In this document: one piece after another, positions 8,673 to 17,738 of the stretch | Layout of the letters: the number at the start of each line of letters is the position of its first letter | Numbering within the stretch: the first letter of the stretch is position 1 | Position numbers and translations under genes: made by a program | The notes under the pieces: generated by a model | Told to the model about the DNA's origin: nothing | What the model saw: only the letters and a program-made list of their open reading frames with translations | The model's database searches: none | Source: Candidatus Obscuribacterales bacterium | GTDB lineage: Bacteria; Cyanobacteriota; Vampirovibrionia; Obscuribacterales; Obscuribacteraceae | Length of the DNA: 64,000 nt | Direction of reading: 5' to 3' | Assembly (NCBI GenBank): GCA_019752635.1 | Contig: JAIELX010000060.1 | Span: forward strand, 62,001-126,000

Positions 8673-10787
8673 CTAGTTCGATGCCGTCTCTTCGAGGTCC
8701 GGTCCGTCTTTCGAGCCCACTTTCGCTTCCAGTTTCAGGATCTCGTTCTTGAGTTCTTCAAGCTGCGCCGGTGTGGCGAATGAATGATTGCCGACCAGCT
8801 CTGCTTGTCTAATCAGATCGAGCTTGGCTTTCAAGCTTTCCAACAGGACTTGCGAATCTTTACTGTCGCCTCGTGCTAGTTCAATAGCCAGGTTAAGCTC
8901 TTCGTTTGCCTTAGGGAAATTACTTTGATCGCGATCAAAGCTGCCCAGGGTGTAATAGGCTTTGGAGAGAAGCCTATTCTCTTCAGCTGTTTTTCGCTCG
9001 ATACTCTTGCGGATGTTGAGAGCACCGATTAGTAAGTCACGCACTTTATCGAAGTGTTGTTGTTCGGTGTAGCATTTCGCTAATTGTGTTTTGAAGTCGG
9101 CCATTTTTGGCGCATTTTGCAAACCGGCGTTCTCGTGCACTCTCATTGCCTGCATCAGGAGTTGTTGTTCTTCGTTGTGAAGATCTCTGGAATGCAGCCG
9201 CACCGAGATGTCGTGAATTCCGATTCCGGTAGAGCGAATCTCGTCCCGTCGTTTCTTCTTCTCGTCGTCTGAATTCGGGGGAATTTCCAGCTTGGAGAGA
9301 TGGGCCTGATTCAGTTCATAATCCTTGCGAATTCTGTTCGTCACAATCTCTTTGAGTTCGGTACGAATTCGCTCTTGTTGCTCTACTGCACCGGTCATTT
9401 GGTAGACTTTGTTCTCCTCGTGCAGCGTTTTTTCTAGTCGAACTTTTTCGTCCTCAAAGCCGCGAGCCATGTCCTCGGCTTGCTTAAACAGCTTGTCCGC
9501 TTCTGCCTCTTTGCCGGCGCTATGAGCATTGTGCGCCAACTCCAAGAGTTTTGCCCAGTAAACCCGTTCATACATGGACAGTCTGTCCTCCGGGGGACCA
9601 AACTGAACAAAGATGCCGGCCAATGTAACTCCGATGATTCCGACCGCTACCAGCAACGGCACCAACAAGCCAGGGCGTGCGGGCTGTCCGCCAGAGGCAG
9701 GAACTCCAGTAAGCGAAAGCTTCATTCGATTGAATGTTTGCCCGAGATTGCTCTTCTTTTGAACAACAGGAACGGCGCCGGCGCGGTATCCCTTGACGCC
9801 GCTTTCCAGAGCGGCGTCAAGCATGCTCTGTCTCAGTTCGGCGACTGTTGAATAGCGCTTGTCCGGGTCTTTCTCCAGACACTTCATAATTACCGCTTCC
9901 ACCGCCGGCGGTATCGCGGCATGGGGGGCTGTCGTACTGAACGGGGGCGGTTGTTCTTGAAGATGCTTCACGACCGTGTTGATGTATGTATCGCCAATCA
10001 AGGGTGGCGCACCTGAAAGTGTTTCGTACATCAGACAGCCGAAAGAATAGATATCGGAGCGCGCATCCATCGACCTGCCGTTGCACTGCTCCGGACTCAT
10101 GTACAGGGGGCTTCCGAAGATTTCACCCGTTTGCGTCAACTGTTGGCGCGCCTTGGAACCTTCTTGCGGCGATGCTTTGGCGATTCCGAAATCGACCAGT
10201 TTAACCAAATCCGTGCCGTCATCATCGGTCATGATCACCAAATTACTGGGCTTAATGTCGCGATGGATAATTCCTTTCTTGTGGGCGTGTTCCAAACCGT
10301 CGAGCGCTTGCTTGAAAATTTCAATGGCTCGAGAACAGGGAATCGCTCCGTCGTTTTCGACAAGGTCTCCGAGACTGTGTCCTTCCAGGCAGTCCATTAC
10401 CAGGTAGGCCTGTTTCGGCTCGGTTTCTGTGAATCCGAAATCGTGAACTACCACCACGTTCTGGTGTGACAGCGAACTTGCTGCTGAAGCTTCGCGTCGA
10501 AATCTTTCCTTGGCGACTTCGTCGTTGGTGAGGTCGCCATTCAGAAGCTTCAAAGCCCTCTCTTTTTCCATGTACTTGTGACGGGCTTTGTAGACGATGC
10601 TCATTCCGCCTTCGCCAAGAACGGAAACGATGTCGTACTTGCCAAGGAATACGGTGCCGACCAACGAGGACGTCACTGCTTTTTGCAGCAATGAACCATC
10701 TTCAGGGCATTTATCGATGCCGACCGGATACTGTTTGCCGCAAACTGAGCAAACTTGCACATATGTATTAGAGTTCCGCTCGTTCAA
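8673..10787 (-). CDS. Zinc-ribbon Ser/Thr kinase with extracytoplasmic TPR-like tail
   Basis: A 704-residue receptor-like kinase. An N-terminal zinc ribbon has Cys13, Cys16 and Cys27 followed by PEDG. The kinase domain (about 50-320) is complete: glycine loop LGEGGMSIVY, Lys in ALKLL, HRDIKPSN with catalytic Asp177, DFG in LVDFGIAK and an SPEQC activation end. A single membrane span lies at about 374-394, and the C-terminal 300 residues are helical with TPR-like pairs. The start is TTG 10787 with GGAAG upstream; no in-frame ATG exists before the zinc ribbon. The zinc ribbon would be cytoplasmic, next to the kinase. It lies 188 bases downstream of the caspase-like gene on the same strand and may be read from the same transcript. 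Confidence 0.9.
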   Translation of the reverse strand: MNERNSNTYVQVCSVCGKQYPVGIDKCPEDGSLLQKAVTSSLVGTVFLGKYDIVSVLGEGGMSIVYKARHKYMEKERALKLLNGDLTNDEVAKERFRREASAASSLSHQNVVVVHDFGFTETEPKQAYLVMDCLEGHSLGDLVENDGAIPCSRAIEIFKQALDGLEHAHKKGIIHRDIKPSNLVIMTDDDGTDLVKLVDFGIAKASPQEGSKARQQLTQTGEIFGSPLYMSPEQCNGRSMDARSDIYSFGCLMYETLSGAPPLIGDTYINTVVKHLQEQPPPFSTTAPHAAIPPAVEAVIMKCLEKDPDKRYSTVAELRQSMLDAALESGVKGYRAGAVPVVQKKSNLGQTFNRMKLSLTGVPASGGQPARPGLLVPLLVAVGIIGVTLAGIFVQFGPPEDRLSMYERVYWAKLLELAHNAHSAGKEAEADKLFKQAEDMARGFEDEKVRLEKTLHEENKVYQMTGAVEQQERIRTELKEIVTNRIRKDYELNQAHLSKLEIPPNSDDEKKKRRDEIRSTGIGIHDISVRLHSRDLHNEEQQLLMQAMRVHENAGLQNAPKMADFKTQLAKCYTEQQHFDKVRDLLIGALNIRKSIERKTAEENRLLSKAYYTLGSFDRDQSNFPKANEELNLAIELARGDSKDSQVLLESLKAKLDLIRQAELVGNHSFATPAQLEELKNEILKLEAKVGSKDGPDLEETASN

Positions 10788-10975
10788 GTTGAGGCTTCCG
10801 GATAGAGGAGAATCCCTACCATTGTATCCGTTTTGCGACTTGGGGACGACTCTTGCTCAGCACCTTAACAAGAGCAGTGCTCCTATTCGAAACGCCCTGG
10901 CACCAAGGACACATGGACATGCGACCGGATTCTCGCGGTTTCTCTTCGCTGTTACATCCCTTAGAAGGAGATCAG

Positions 10976-12700
10976 CTAAGGGGTGGCGGCGTGAATTCTG
11001 TCCAACTGCAGCTGCGCTGCCGTCCGGCGCTGGTCACCTTCGGGCAGCAATTGGATGTACTTTGTCAGTTGTTCACTGGCGCCGGCAACATCGTTTGTTT
11101 TTTCAAGAACTTTGCTTAGCAACAAATGCGCGTCGAGATTGTCGGGAGCCAGTCGGATTGCTTCTTTGTACTGGTCGATCGCCGGATTTACCTCACCTTT
11201 GGCCACGAGCAACGAGCCGAGATTGAGCCTAGCAGAAACCAATGCAGGGTCTAGTTCCACAGCCTTTTTGATATGTCCGAGGGCCAGGTCTAGTTGACCG
11301 CCTGCCGACAGCGCAAAACCTAAACGATCGTGCAAGCTTGGCATTTCAGGATACATGTCTAGCGCATCTTGTAGAAGACCGATGGCTGACTGAATGTCGC
11401 CCTGACTGATCGATTTGTCGGCCAACGCACACAAAATCACTCGGTCCTTCGGATTGAGATTGTATGCCTTTTCCAATTCGCGGCGGCATTCGGCGGCTTG
11501 ACCGGTGGCATCCAGTGTTCGTGCATAGTTAGTTCTGTAGAGCGCGTCTTCCGGGCGAAGAACTATTGCTTGCTTCAGCTGTTTCTGCGCATCAGCCCAT
11601 TTACCCTGCAATGCAAGGGCCACGCCGTAATCCGCCATTGCATCCGCGTATGAGGGATCGGTTGCCACCGCTGCTTCGTATTCGAGTACCGCTGCCTCTA
11701 AGTTTCCTTCACCCATCAAGCGGCTGGCTTTCAAGTAATGCGCTTCAGCACCGAGAAAGTTGCGCACCGAATCTGGTATCGCGCCGGCGCGCTCAAGTGG
11801 TGGCGTTCCCATGGTAAGCAACGCGCCGCTCCAGTCTGCCTTCAGGACCGGAGTTTGCATTCCGCCTGCAGCCTTGGCGTCGAGCTGCGTGTTCTCTTTG
11901 GCTTTGTCAAAAGCTTCCTGAAGAGAGATCAGACCGTCTTTCTCCTTGAGGGCTTTTGTCAAATTTTCGGAGAATCGCGTTCCTCGCGTTGCCTGGTCCG
12001 GCTTACTGGAACACAACAGCATGTAGCCGTGACCGAGCACCAATTGATTGAGGTCGACGCTGAAATTGGTTTTGAGATTGCGTGCCCCCAAAAGATTGGC
12101 CGAACCACTGTATGGCGAATCTAAAATAAGGACGATGCGGTCCGATTTGACGTGATCTTTTAGCGACTTCATGATCGACTGCATCGAAAAACACGAACCG
12201 TAAATGTTATCCAGCGCGCAGTTGTAGGTACACAACCAGGTGTTGCCGTCGGTGGTTGGAAAACCCTGCGTGGCAATGTAAACCACGACGAGATCGTCTG
12301 GTCCGGCTAGTGTCCCAAGCCAAGACGGGCTCAGTGCGTTCGCTATGTTCTGCGTGGTAGCGTCGTCGTTGCATAGGAATTTGACATGGTCTTCGTCGAA
12401 TCTTCCGCCCCCGGGGCTAATCAAATACTGGTAAAAACCTTTGGCCGCTTTATCAACGAGTTGATCGTTGTTCATTCGTTTGTCTTTGAACTTTCCAACA
12501 GCGATCACAACCGCCCATTTCTGCTTTACCGGTCGATTCAGCGGTTTGCTGTTCGGGTCCAGGTCCTGTACCTTGGTAAAGTTCACCGAAGGGGGCTTTA
12601 CCGACTCGGCGCCCCGGCCCGGGGCTGTTTGACTGAGTCCGATGAGCAGCGCTGCCATGGGAGCCAAGCTTTGTATTTTACTTATGGTCGAGCGCGACAT
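10976..12700 (-). CDS. Secreted caspase-like TPR protein with both catalytic residues lost
   Basis: A 574-residue protein with an N-terminal signal peptide (hydrophobic 11-24, cut near Ala-Glu 31-32). A caspase-fold (C14) domain at about 60-290 starts with KWAVVIAVGKF. A TPR array of about seven units (about 310-570) follows. The normal THG reads TQG (Gln145 for the catalytic His), and the normal DTCYSG reads DSPYSG (Pro196 for the catalytic Cys). The rest of the fold is well kept, so it is probably a non-proteolytic caspase homologue, a scaffold or decoy. Its start lies 23 bases inside the upstream hydrolase gene, implying coupled translation. A hairpin of CCCTTAG and CTAAGGG overlaps the stop codon but has no U-run. 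Confidence 0.92.
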   Translation of the reverse strand: MSRSTISKIQSLAPMAALLIGLSQTAPGRGAESVKPPSVNFTKVQDLDPNSKPLNRPVKQKWAVVIAVGKFKDKRMNNDQLVDKAAKGFYQYLISPGGGRFDEDHVKFLCNDDATTQNIANALSPSWLGTLAGPDDLVVVYIATQGFPTTDGNTWLCTYNCALDNIYGSCFSMQSIMKSLKDHVKSDRIVLILDSPYSGSANLLGARNLKTNFSVDLNQLVLGHGYMLLCSSKPDQATRGTRFSENLTKALKEKDGLISLQEAFDKAKENTQLDAKAAGGMQTPVLKADWSGALLTMGTPPLERAGAIPDSVRNFLGAEAHYLKASRLMGEGNLEAAVLEYEAAVATDPSYADAMADYGVALALQGKWADAQKQLKQAIVLRPEDALYRTNYARTLDATGQAAECRRELEKAYNLNPKDRVILCALADKSISQGDIQSAIGLLQDALDMYPEMPSLHDRLGFALSAGGQLDLALGHIKKAVELDPALVSARLNLGSLLVAKGEVNPAIDQYKEAIRLAPDNLDAHLLLSKVLEKTNDVAGASEQLTKYIQLLPEGDQRRTAAQLQLDRIHAATP

Positions 12701-14318
12701 CGACAGAAAGTACCCCGTCTGGATTAGCGTATGAAACTTTGACTAGATTGGCTTCCAATGCTTGACCGGAGGCTACTGCCAGTGATGAGTTATTTTGGAT
12801 TGAAGCGGGAATGATGACAGGGTTCGGATCGCCCCAGGTAAGTTCCATGCGGGTTGGCACCAGGTCTTTGGCGCCGCTGCGATCCGGCGATACAAATGCC
12901 GTGAGCAAAGCAGGATCTTGAGGTTTTGGTTCGATTGGTTTGCGAGAAAAAACAATGCTTACTCGCTCTTGTCCGGGGGTGTTATCAAAGCGAAGCCACG
13001 ACTTGGTAGGCAGCGCCATGTCACGCAACGCCGCTATGCGATTGTAGCGTCCTGTTTGTTCATCAGGAAAGAGCACCGCATGTTTACCCGATGTCCCGGC
13101 TTTCAACAAAATGTACGCGTATCCGTCGACATTGGCGCGAACATGCAATCGAATCTCGTCGCCGGAGCGAAAAGAAGTCTTGTTGTTGCAACGAAATCTT
13201 TTGCCGTCGCGCATCAGTTCGATCCAGTATGAAATCGAAAGCTTATCGGCACCATGTGAGGTTGCCGACGCAACAGAGGCTGGAATCACATCGCCTTCTT
13301 TTGTCTGGACAACCTTTTGCGGAACTTCTTCCGGTGGTTTTGTCATGGCCAGCTGCGCGGAGTCGTCGACCTCTTTGGTGATCCGTTTATCCAGCCAGCC
13401 AGACACGTAATTAAGGTCGTCGACTGAGAATTGACCGTATTCGAAAATCAAATGCTCGCCAGTGCTGCTTAAGGCAATATCAAAATTCGGCGTGTTCAAG
13501 TGGTCCCAGACGTCCCATGTGCCGGAAGGTCTAACCAGTTTGTCTTTTGCGCCTTGAATCACCAGTACCGGCAATTCTTTTACTTGAGAAGCCATGTCGA
13601 AGTTCTTCTTCATGAATCCCTGGAACACCATCAACTCTGCCGGCGAAAATTGGTTGCGGCCTCGAGGGTCGTTTTTCCACAAGTCGCGCAGGTCGGCCTT
13701 TTCAGTGGCGTATTGGATGACATGAGTGCCGACGTCGAATCGCTCGCGAAAACCGCCGCCAAGTATTCGCAGCGGCACGTGCAAGTCGTCTCCCAGTCCA
13801 CCGAAGCGATCGTTGGACGGCACTGAGCTGATCAACCCGGCCACCAATTCCGGATTCTCTACCGCTGCTCGCAGCGCGACTGCTCCACCCATTGATTCAC
13901 CGAGCAGGAAAATCGGCAGTTTGGGGTAACGTGCGCGAATGCTCAGGAGGACCTGGCGCACATCTTTCATGGAACCGTCAAAGTCCAGTTTGGGCTGTCC
14001 CTGCTGGTACCAGGTGCCAAAGCCGCGAAGGTCCAGCGCAAATACTGCGATGTTGCGATTAGCCATCGCCGTGGCAAACTGCCCGTAAGTGCCGCGATGA
14101 AGACCGAGTCCGTGAATGCAGAGCATCGCCGCCCTTGGTGGACCGACCGGTGCCCAGTAACTGGTCGGCGGTGACTGTGCGAAGGCTGTTTCCGGGACGG
14201 GGCGGTCGGTTGTCGACGATGCGGCAATGGGGGCGCCGATCCCGCCAGCATCGATTGTCACGGTCGAGAGCAATGCAATCAACAGACCGGCACTGAGATA
14301 TCGAGTTGATTGGTGCAT
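12678..14318 (-). CDS. Secreted alpha/beta hydrolase fused to DUF4384
   Basis: A 546-residue exported protein. After a signal peptide (about 1-26) comes an S33-type alpha/beta hydrolase domain with oxyanion segment LCIHGLGLHRG, nucleophile Ser in GESMGG, Asp in GAKDKLVRP and His in TGEHLIFEYG, so the triad is complete. Residues about 355-470 form a DUF4384 domain (SYWIELMRDGKR, FRSGDEI, NVDGYAYILLKAG, AVLFPDE). DUF4384 is a beta domain of unknown role often found with caspases. Relatives of the hydrolase include monoglyceride lipases, so a lipid or ester substrate is likely but unproven. It is first in a two-gene operon with the inactive caspase homologue, overlapping it by 23 bases, and divergent from the 14518 gene. 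Confidence 0.9.
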   Translation of the reverse strand: MHQSTRYLSAGLLIALLSTVTIDAGGIGAPIAASSTTDRPVPETAFAQSPPTSYWAPVGPPRAAMLCIHGLGLHRGTYGQFATAMANRNIAVFALDLRGFGTWYQQGQPKLDFDGSMKDVRQVLLSIRARYPKLPIFLLGESMGGAVALRAAVENPELVAGLISSVPSNDRFGGLGDDLHVPLRILGGGFRERFDVGTHVIQYATEKADLRDLWKNDPRGRNQFSPAELMVFQGFMKKNFDMASQVKELPVLVIQGAKDKLVRPSGTWDVWDHLNTPNFDIALSSTGEHLIFEYGQFSVDDLNYVSGWLDKRITKEVDDSAQLAMTKPPEEVPQKVVQTKEGDVIPASVASATSHGADKLSISYWIELMRDGKRFRCNNKTSFRSGDEIRLHVRANVDGYAYILLKAGTSGKHAVLFPDEQTGRYNRIAALRDMALPTKSWLRFDNTPGQERVSIVFSRKPIEPKPQDPALLTAFVSPDRSGAKDLVPTRMELTWGDPNPVIIPASIQNNSSLAVASGQALEANLVKVSYANPDGVLSVDVALDHK

Positions 14319-14517
14319 CTTTGCTTAACCTTCCTCGGCGATAGCCGTCAGTTGCTAGTCCGTAATCAACATTCCGCCCGCTAAATTTAGGGCTTACCCC
14401 CGTCAGCAGGTAGTAATCTGATGGTCTTTGACGCCTTTTCGGTCGGTGACATTATCGAAAATGATAACAGGCTCCTGGCTTGCTAGGATATACAGAAGTT
14501 AAGTTCGCGGAGAAGCA

Positions 14518-15285
14518 ATGCCAATGAAACTTGTCCGATTTCTTGCCGGCGCTGTCGCTGCAATACTTGTGGGCGATGCGGCCGTTGCCGCAGACGGAGC
14601 CAAGGACCTTTTTTACAAGCAGATGTCCAATCCGACGGTGCAAATCAATACCGGTGTGCAATATTGGATTGAGCTGAAGCGAAACGGACGAGTAACCAGA
14701 GTAAACAATAAGTTCGACTTTCGGTCGGGCGACCGCATCAAGATTCACGTTAAGTCGAACATTGACGGTTTTGCCTACGTGATTTTGAAGGAGGGAAGTG
14801 AAGGTGAGCATGCGGTGCTCTTTCCCGACGCCAAACTGAGGGACGACAATCGCATCAAGGCTGGAATCGACTATGCCTTGCCCGGTGACGGTTATTTGAT
14901 GTTTGATTCTCATCCCGGCAACGAAAAACTGATGCTAGTGCTTTCGCGCGGTCCCGTGCGTGCCGATGACTACTTGAAGACGAACAAGCCTCGTGTTCTG
15001 GTCGCTTCCCGCGAACCGGGAGCCAAAGATCTTGTCCCCGGGTCGGCGGTGGTGTCCTTTGACGACAACAATCAAATTGCCGACTTGCAAGTTGACGAAT
15101 CTACCCCGATCGCATCGGCAAGTAGTCACGCAAGTACAACAGGACCGGCAATTGCCACTGCATCTGATACTATTAACCCTACACCGGCAGCCGGCACTCC
15201 CGCTGGAAACTTTGTAACAACAGTAGTTGAGAGAAATCCGCAGGTAGTTCTGGCTCTGGATATCGTGCTTAGCCATAAGCCTTAG
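14518..15285 (+). CDS. Secreted DUF4384 protein
   Basis: A 255-residue exported protein: signal peptide to about Ala24, a short motif AKDLFYKQM, then a DUF4384 domain (YWIELKRNGR, DFRSGDRIKIHV, NIDGFAYVILKEG, HAVLFPDA, GYLMFDSHPGNEKLMLVLS) at about 40-150. A Ser/Thr/Pro-rich low-complexity tail follows, ending in a short VVLALDIVLSHK strand. Much the same tail ending (VDVALDHK) closes the hydrolase-DUF4384 protein across the divergent promoter, suggesting common descent. ATG 14518 has GGAG about seven bases upstream. It heads a run of four plus-strand genes. It has no enzyme motif and may bind a ligand or present a surface. Confidence 0.85.
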   Translation: MPMKLVRFLAGAVAAILVGDAAVAADGAKDLFYKQMSNPTVQINTGVQYWIELKRNGRVTRVNNKFDFRSGDRIKIHVKSNIDGFAYVILKEGSEGEHAVLFPDAKLRDDNRIKAGIDYALPGDGYLMFDSHPGNEKLMLVLSRGPVRADDYLKTNKPRVLVASREPGAKDLVPGSAVVSFDDNNQIADLQVDESTPIASASSHASTTGPAIATASDTINPTPAAGTPAGNFVTTVVERNPQVVLALDIVLSHKP

Positions 15286-15407
15286 TCTCCAGCAGTGCAT
15301 CTTTGGACTAAAATTCTCCATGTGCGCCCGGGCGGGTTAAGGGTTATTCCGGCGCATATAGTGGAACGTTTCTAACTGGCATCTTGACGCGGAGATTAAT
15401 ATCGGAC

Positions 15408-17726
15408 ATGGCTATGGCTGTCGGTCAGTTGCTGGACGAGCAATACGAAGTGCTTTCTTTGATAAAGGAGGGCACAAATAGTCATGTTTACAAGGCAAAA
15501 GAGCGTTTGACCGGGTTGCTTTGCACTGCCAAAGTGTTTAAGACCGGTCAGGGCAAAGATGCTCTGGTTCGCTTTCAACAGGAAGGCGGCACCATTCGCA
15601 AGTTGGACCATCCGCGTATTCTGCGTTTTCAGACGTTTGGCGCTGCTGAATCCGGTGAGCCCTACGTTATTCTTGACCATGCCGAGGGCGAGAGTCTGGA
15701 AGACTTGCTCGGGCGAGAGGGGCTGCTGCCGGTCCCAAAAGCGCTCGACCTGTTTGAGCAAATCTGCGATGCTCTTGGCTTTGCCCATCACAGTGGATTG
15801 ATTCATCGCAATCTCAAACCGTCGAAGATTGTTGTCACTGCCAATTCTACAGATACTATCGAAGTTGTCGTTTTTGACTTTGGCATCGCCGGAATCTTGC
15901 GATCGGACTACAATCAAATTTCCAATTTGACCAAGCCGGGGGCCACTGGCTACAGCCCGGATTATATGAGTCCGGAGCAGTGCATGGCTCGTCAGATCGA
16001 TGGACGAGCCGATATTTACGCGCTTGGTTGCATCATGTATCGGGTGCTTACCGGCTGCAAGCCGATTCAGGCTAAGAATGCCATCGAGGTTCTTGCTAAG
16101 CATATTAACGAGCCGCCTCGCAATTTCAAGCAGGCCAATCCTGCCAACAGCGTGTCGCGCGAATTGGAGAAGATTGTCTTTCGCTGCCTTGAGAAAAATC
16201 CGGAGGATCGTTTCGCCTCGGTCAGCGAATTGCGTCGCGCGTTGGAGAACTTTCAGGAGCGGGGAACGGCAGGTCACGCCGTGTCGCACGTCTCCATTCC
16301 GGGGGCGAAGCCGGAGCCGGCGTTGAAAACTAGCGACAACAAGGCGAAAGAAGCAGTTAAACCGCAACCGCCCGCGGCGAAAAGTGTCGAGATCTCGACA
16401 CCGCCGCCGCCACCGACTCCTGCCTCTGTGCAACCTTCCTCAGAGTCTTCGCTCCAAGGGCATTTGCCGGAAGCTACGGCTCCCGAGCCGGTTGCCGGGC
16501 CGCAGGAGAGTAAAGAAGCGAACCCGAAGATGCGCAGGCCAAAGCCTGTTGCTGGCGCATCACATGGTGTTCCTTCATCGAACAAGTTAGGACCGATTTT
16601 GGTGATTGCGCTTCTCCTGGGGGGCTTGGCTATTGCTGCTGGCATGTCTTTTAAGCCATCTCGTGATCCCTCCACGACTACGGGGACGGATGGCACTTCC
16701 AGCACCAGTGTTGCTACTGCCACTGACACGCTGACGAACACGTCCGCTGTTATGTCTGCGGCAAGCGATTTAGTAAATCTGTCTGAAGGAAAGTTCTGCG
16801 AAGTTGTGTTTCCGCGCTTGCCTCAATCGGTAAAAGGACTGATTGAGAAGGAAGACTCGCTCGATTCCATGGAGCAATCGGGCGGAGAAGACTGGGTCAT
16901 GGCTCAGAAGATCAAACCGGCATTGGCGCAGGTAACGAGCGGTTCCATCGAGGATGTCTTTGCGCGCTCGCGCTTGGCCGATGTTCTGCTCATCAATGAA
17001 TTTAATGCGGAAGCTGACGCTCTATATGAAACGAGCTTGACGGCGCAGAAATCATTCGGTATGAAGCCTCAGTGGCTGGCCGATCGAACCCGCGCCGGAG
17101 CTGTAGCCGCAGGGTTGACGTATGGCCGCACTGACCTGGCCATTGAGGAACTGATGGCCGTTTGCCAGGAGCAATTGCGCAAACCCAATGACGCAGCGTT
17201 CAAAGAAGTTGTTGCGCAGCTGCAATCGCAAGCGAAAGGCGTCTCAGAAGTTCTCTCCAGCACGGGGGTAGCTGACAGTGTCCTGGAAGAACACTTGCGT
17301 ACCATTCTTGCGTCGGCTGACTCTGTGCAGTCTCGTAATTTTGAACTGAAGACATTCACGCTTTGGTATTTGCTAATGGTCAATCTGAATAAGAAGGACA
17401 GCGATAAGGGTGTTCGAAGACTGCTCGATCAGTTCGAAAGTCTGACCGAGCCTGTTACGAAATCGCACACAGCGGTGGGATATTTATTGTTCCTGGCGTC
17501 GCAGAAAGCGCGCGACGCAGGTGTTGTCAATTTGGCTCGACGAATTGATGAACTGGCCGTGAAACGACTGCAATTTTACGATTCACTCGATCCACTTTTT
17601 ATGGCCTACTCGCGTTGGTATCCGACGGGATTGCCTGGACTGACAGTGCGTAGCGAAGCGCCTGCTAGTGCTGCCTCTGGCGATTCAGCCGCGGACAGCC
17701 GGACGAGCACATCAACGCAACCGTGA
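15408..17726 (+). CDS. Receptor-like pseudokinase (HRN in place of HRD)
   Basis: A 772-residue single-span kinase homologue. The kinase domain (about 13-275) keeps the ATP Lys in CTAKVF, DFG (Asp157) and the SPEQC region. Its catalytic loop reads HRNLKPSK: Asn135 replaces the catalytic Asp and Lys140 replaces the metal-binding Asn. The glycine loop is also broken (IKEGTNSHVY). The codons are clear (cgc aat), so phosphotransfer is very unlikely. A Pro/Glu/Ala-rich linker, a span at about 397-414 and a helical C-terminal region follow. It is probably an allosteric or scaffold pseudokinase. Start is ATG 15408; an upstream TTG at 15384 would add eight residues. It sits 12 bases before the caspase gene. 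Confidence 0.9.
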   Translation: MAMAVGQLLDEQYEVLSLIKEGTNSHVYKAKERLTGLLCTAKVFKTGQGKDALVRFQQEGGTIRKLDHPRILRFQTFGAAESGEPYVILDHAEGESLEDLLGREGLLPVPKALDLFEQICDALGFAHHSGLIHRNLKPSKIVVTANSTDTIEVVVFDFGIAGILRSDYNQISNLTKPGATGYSPDYMSPEQCMARQIDGRADIYALGCIMYRVLTGCKPIQAKNAIEVLAKHINEPPRNFKQANPANSVSRELEKIVFRCLEKNPEDRFASVSELRRALENFQERGTAGHAVSHVSIPGAKPEPALKTSDNKAKEAVKPQPPAAKSVEISTPPPPPTPASVQPSSESSLQGHLPEATAPEPVAGPQESKEANPKMRRPKPVAGASHGVPSSNKLGPILVIALLLGGLAIAAGMSFKPSRDPSTTTGTDGTSSTSVATATDTLTNTSAVMSAASDLVNLSEGKFCEVVFPRLPQSVKGLIEKEDSLDSMEQSGGEDWVMAQKIKPALAQVTSGSIEDVFARSRLADVLLINEFNAEADALYETSLTAQKSFGMKPQWLADRTRAGAVAAGLTYGRTDLAIEELMAVCQEQLRKPNDAAFKEVVAQLQSQAKGVSEVLSSTGVADSVLEEHLRTILASADSVQSRNFELKTFTLWYLLMVNLNKKDSDKGVRRLLDQFESLTEPVTKSHTAVGYLLFLASQKARDAGVVNLARRIDELAVKRLQFYDSLDPLFMAYSRWYPTGLPGLTVRSEAPASAASGDSAADSRTSTSTQP

Positions 17727-17738
17727 GGAGGACTGAAT

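Noticed and set aside
10788..10830. A 12-codon minus frame whose TGA overlaps the TTG start of the zinc-ribbon kinase, as a leader peptide
   Set aside because: No ribosome site before its ATG and no attenuator-like hairpins.
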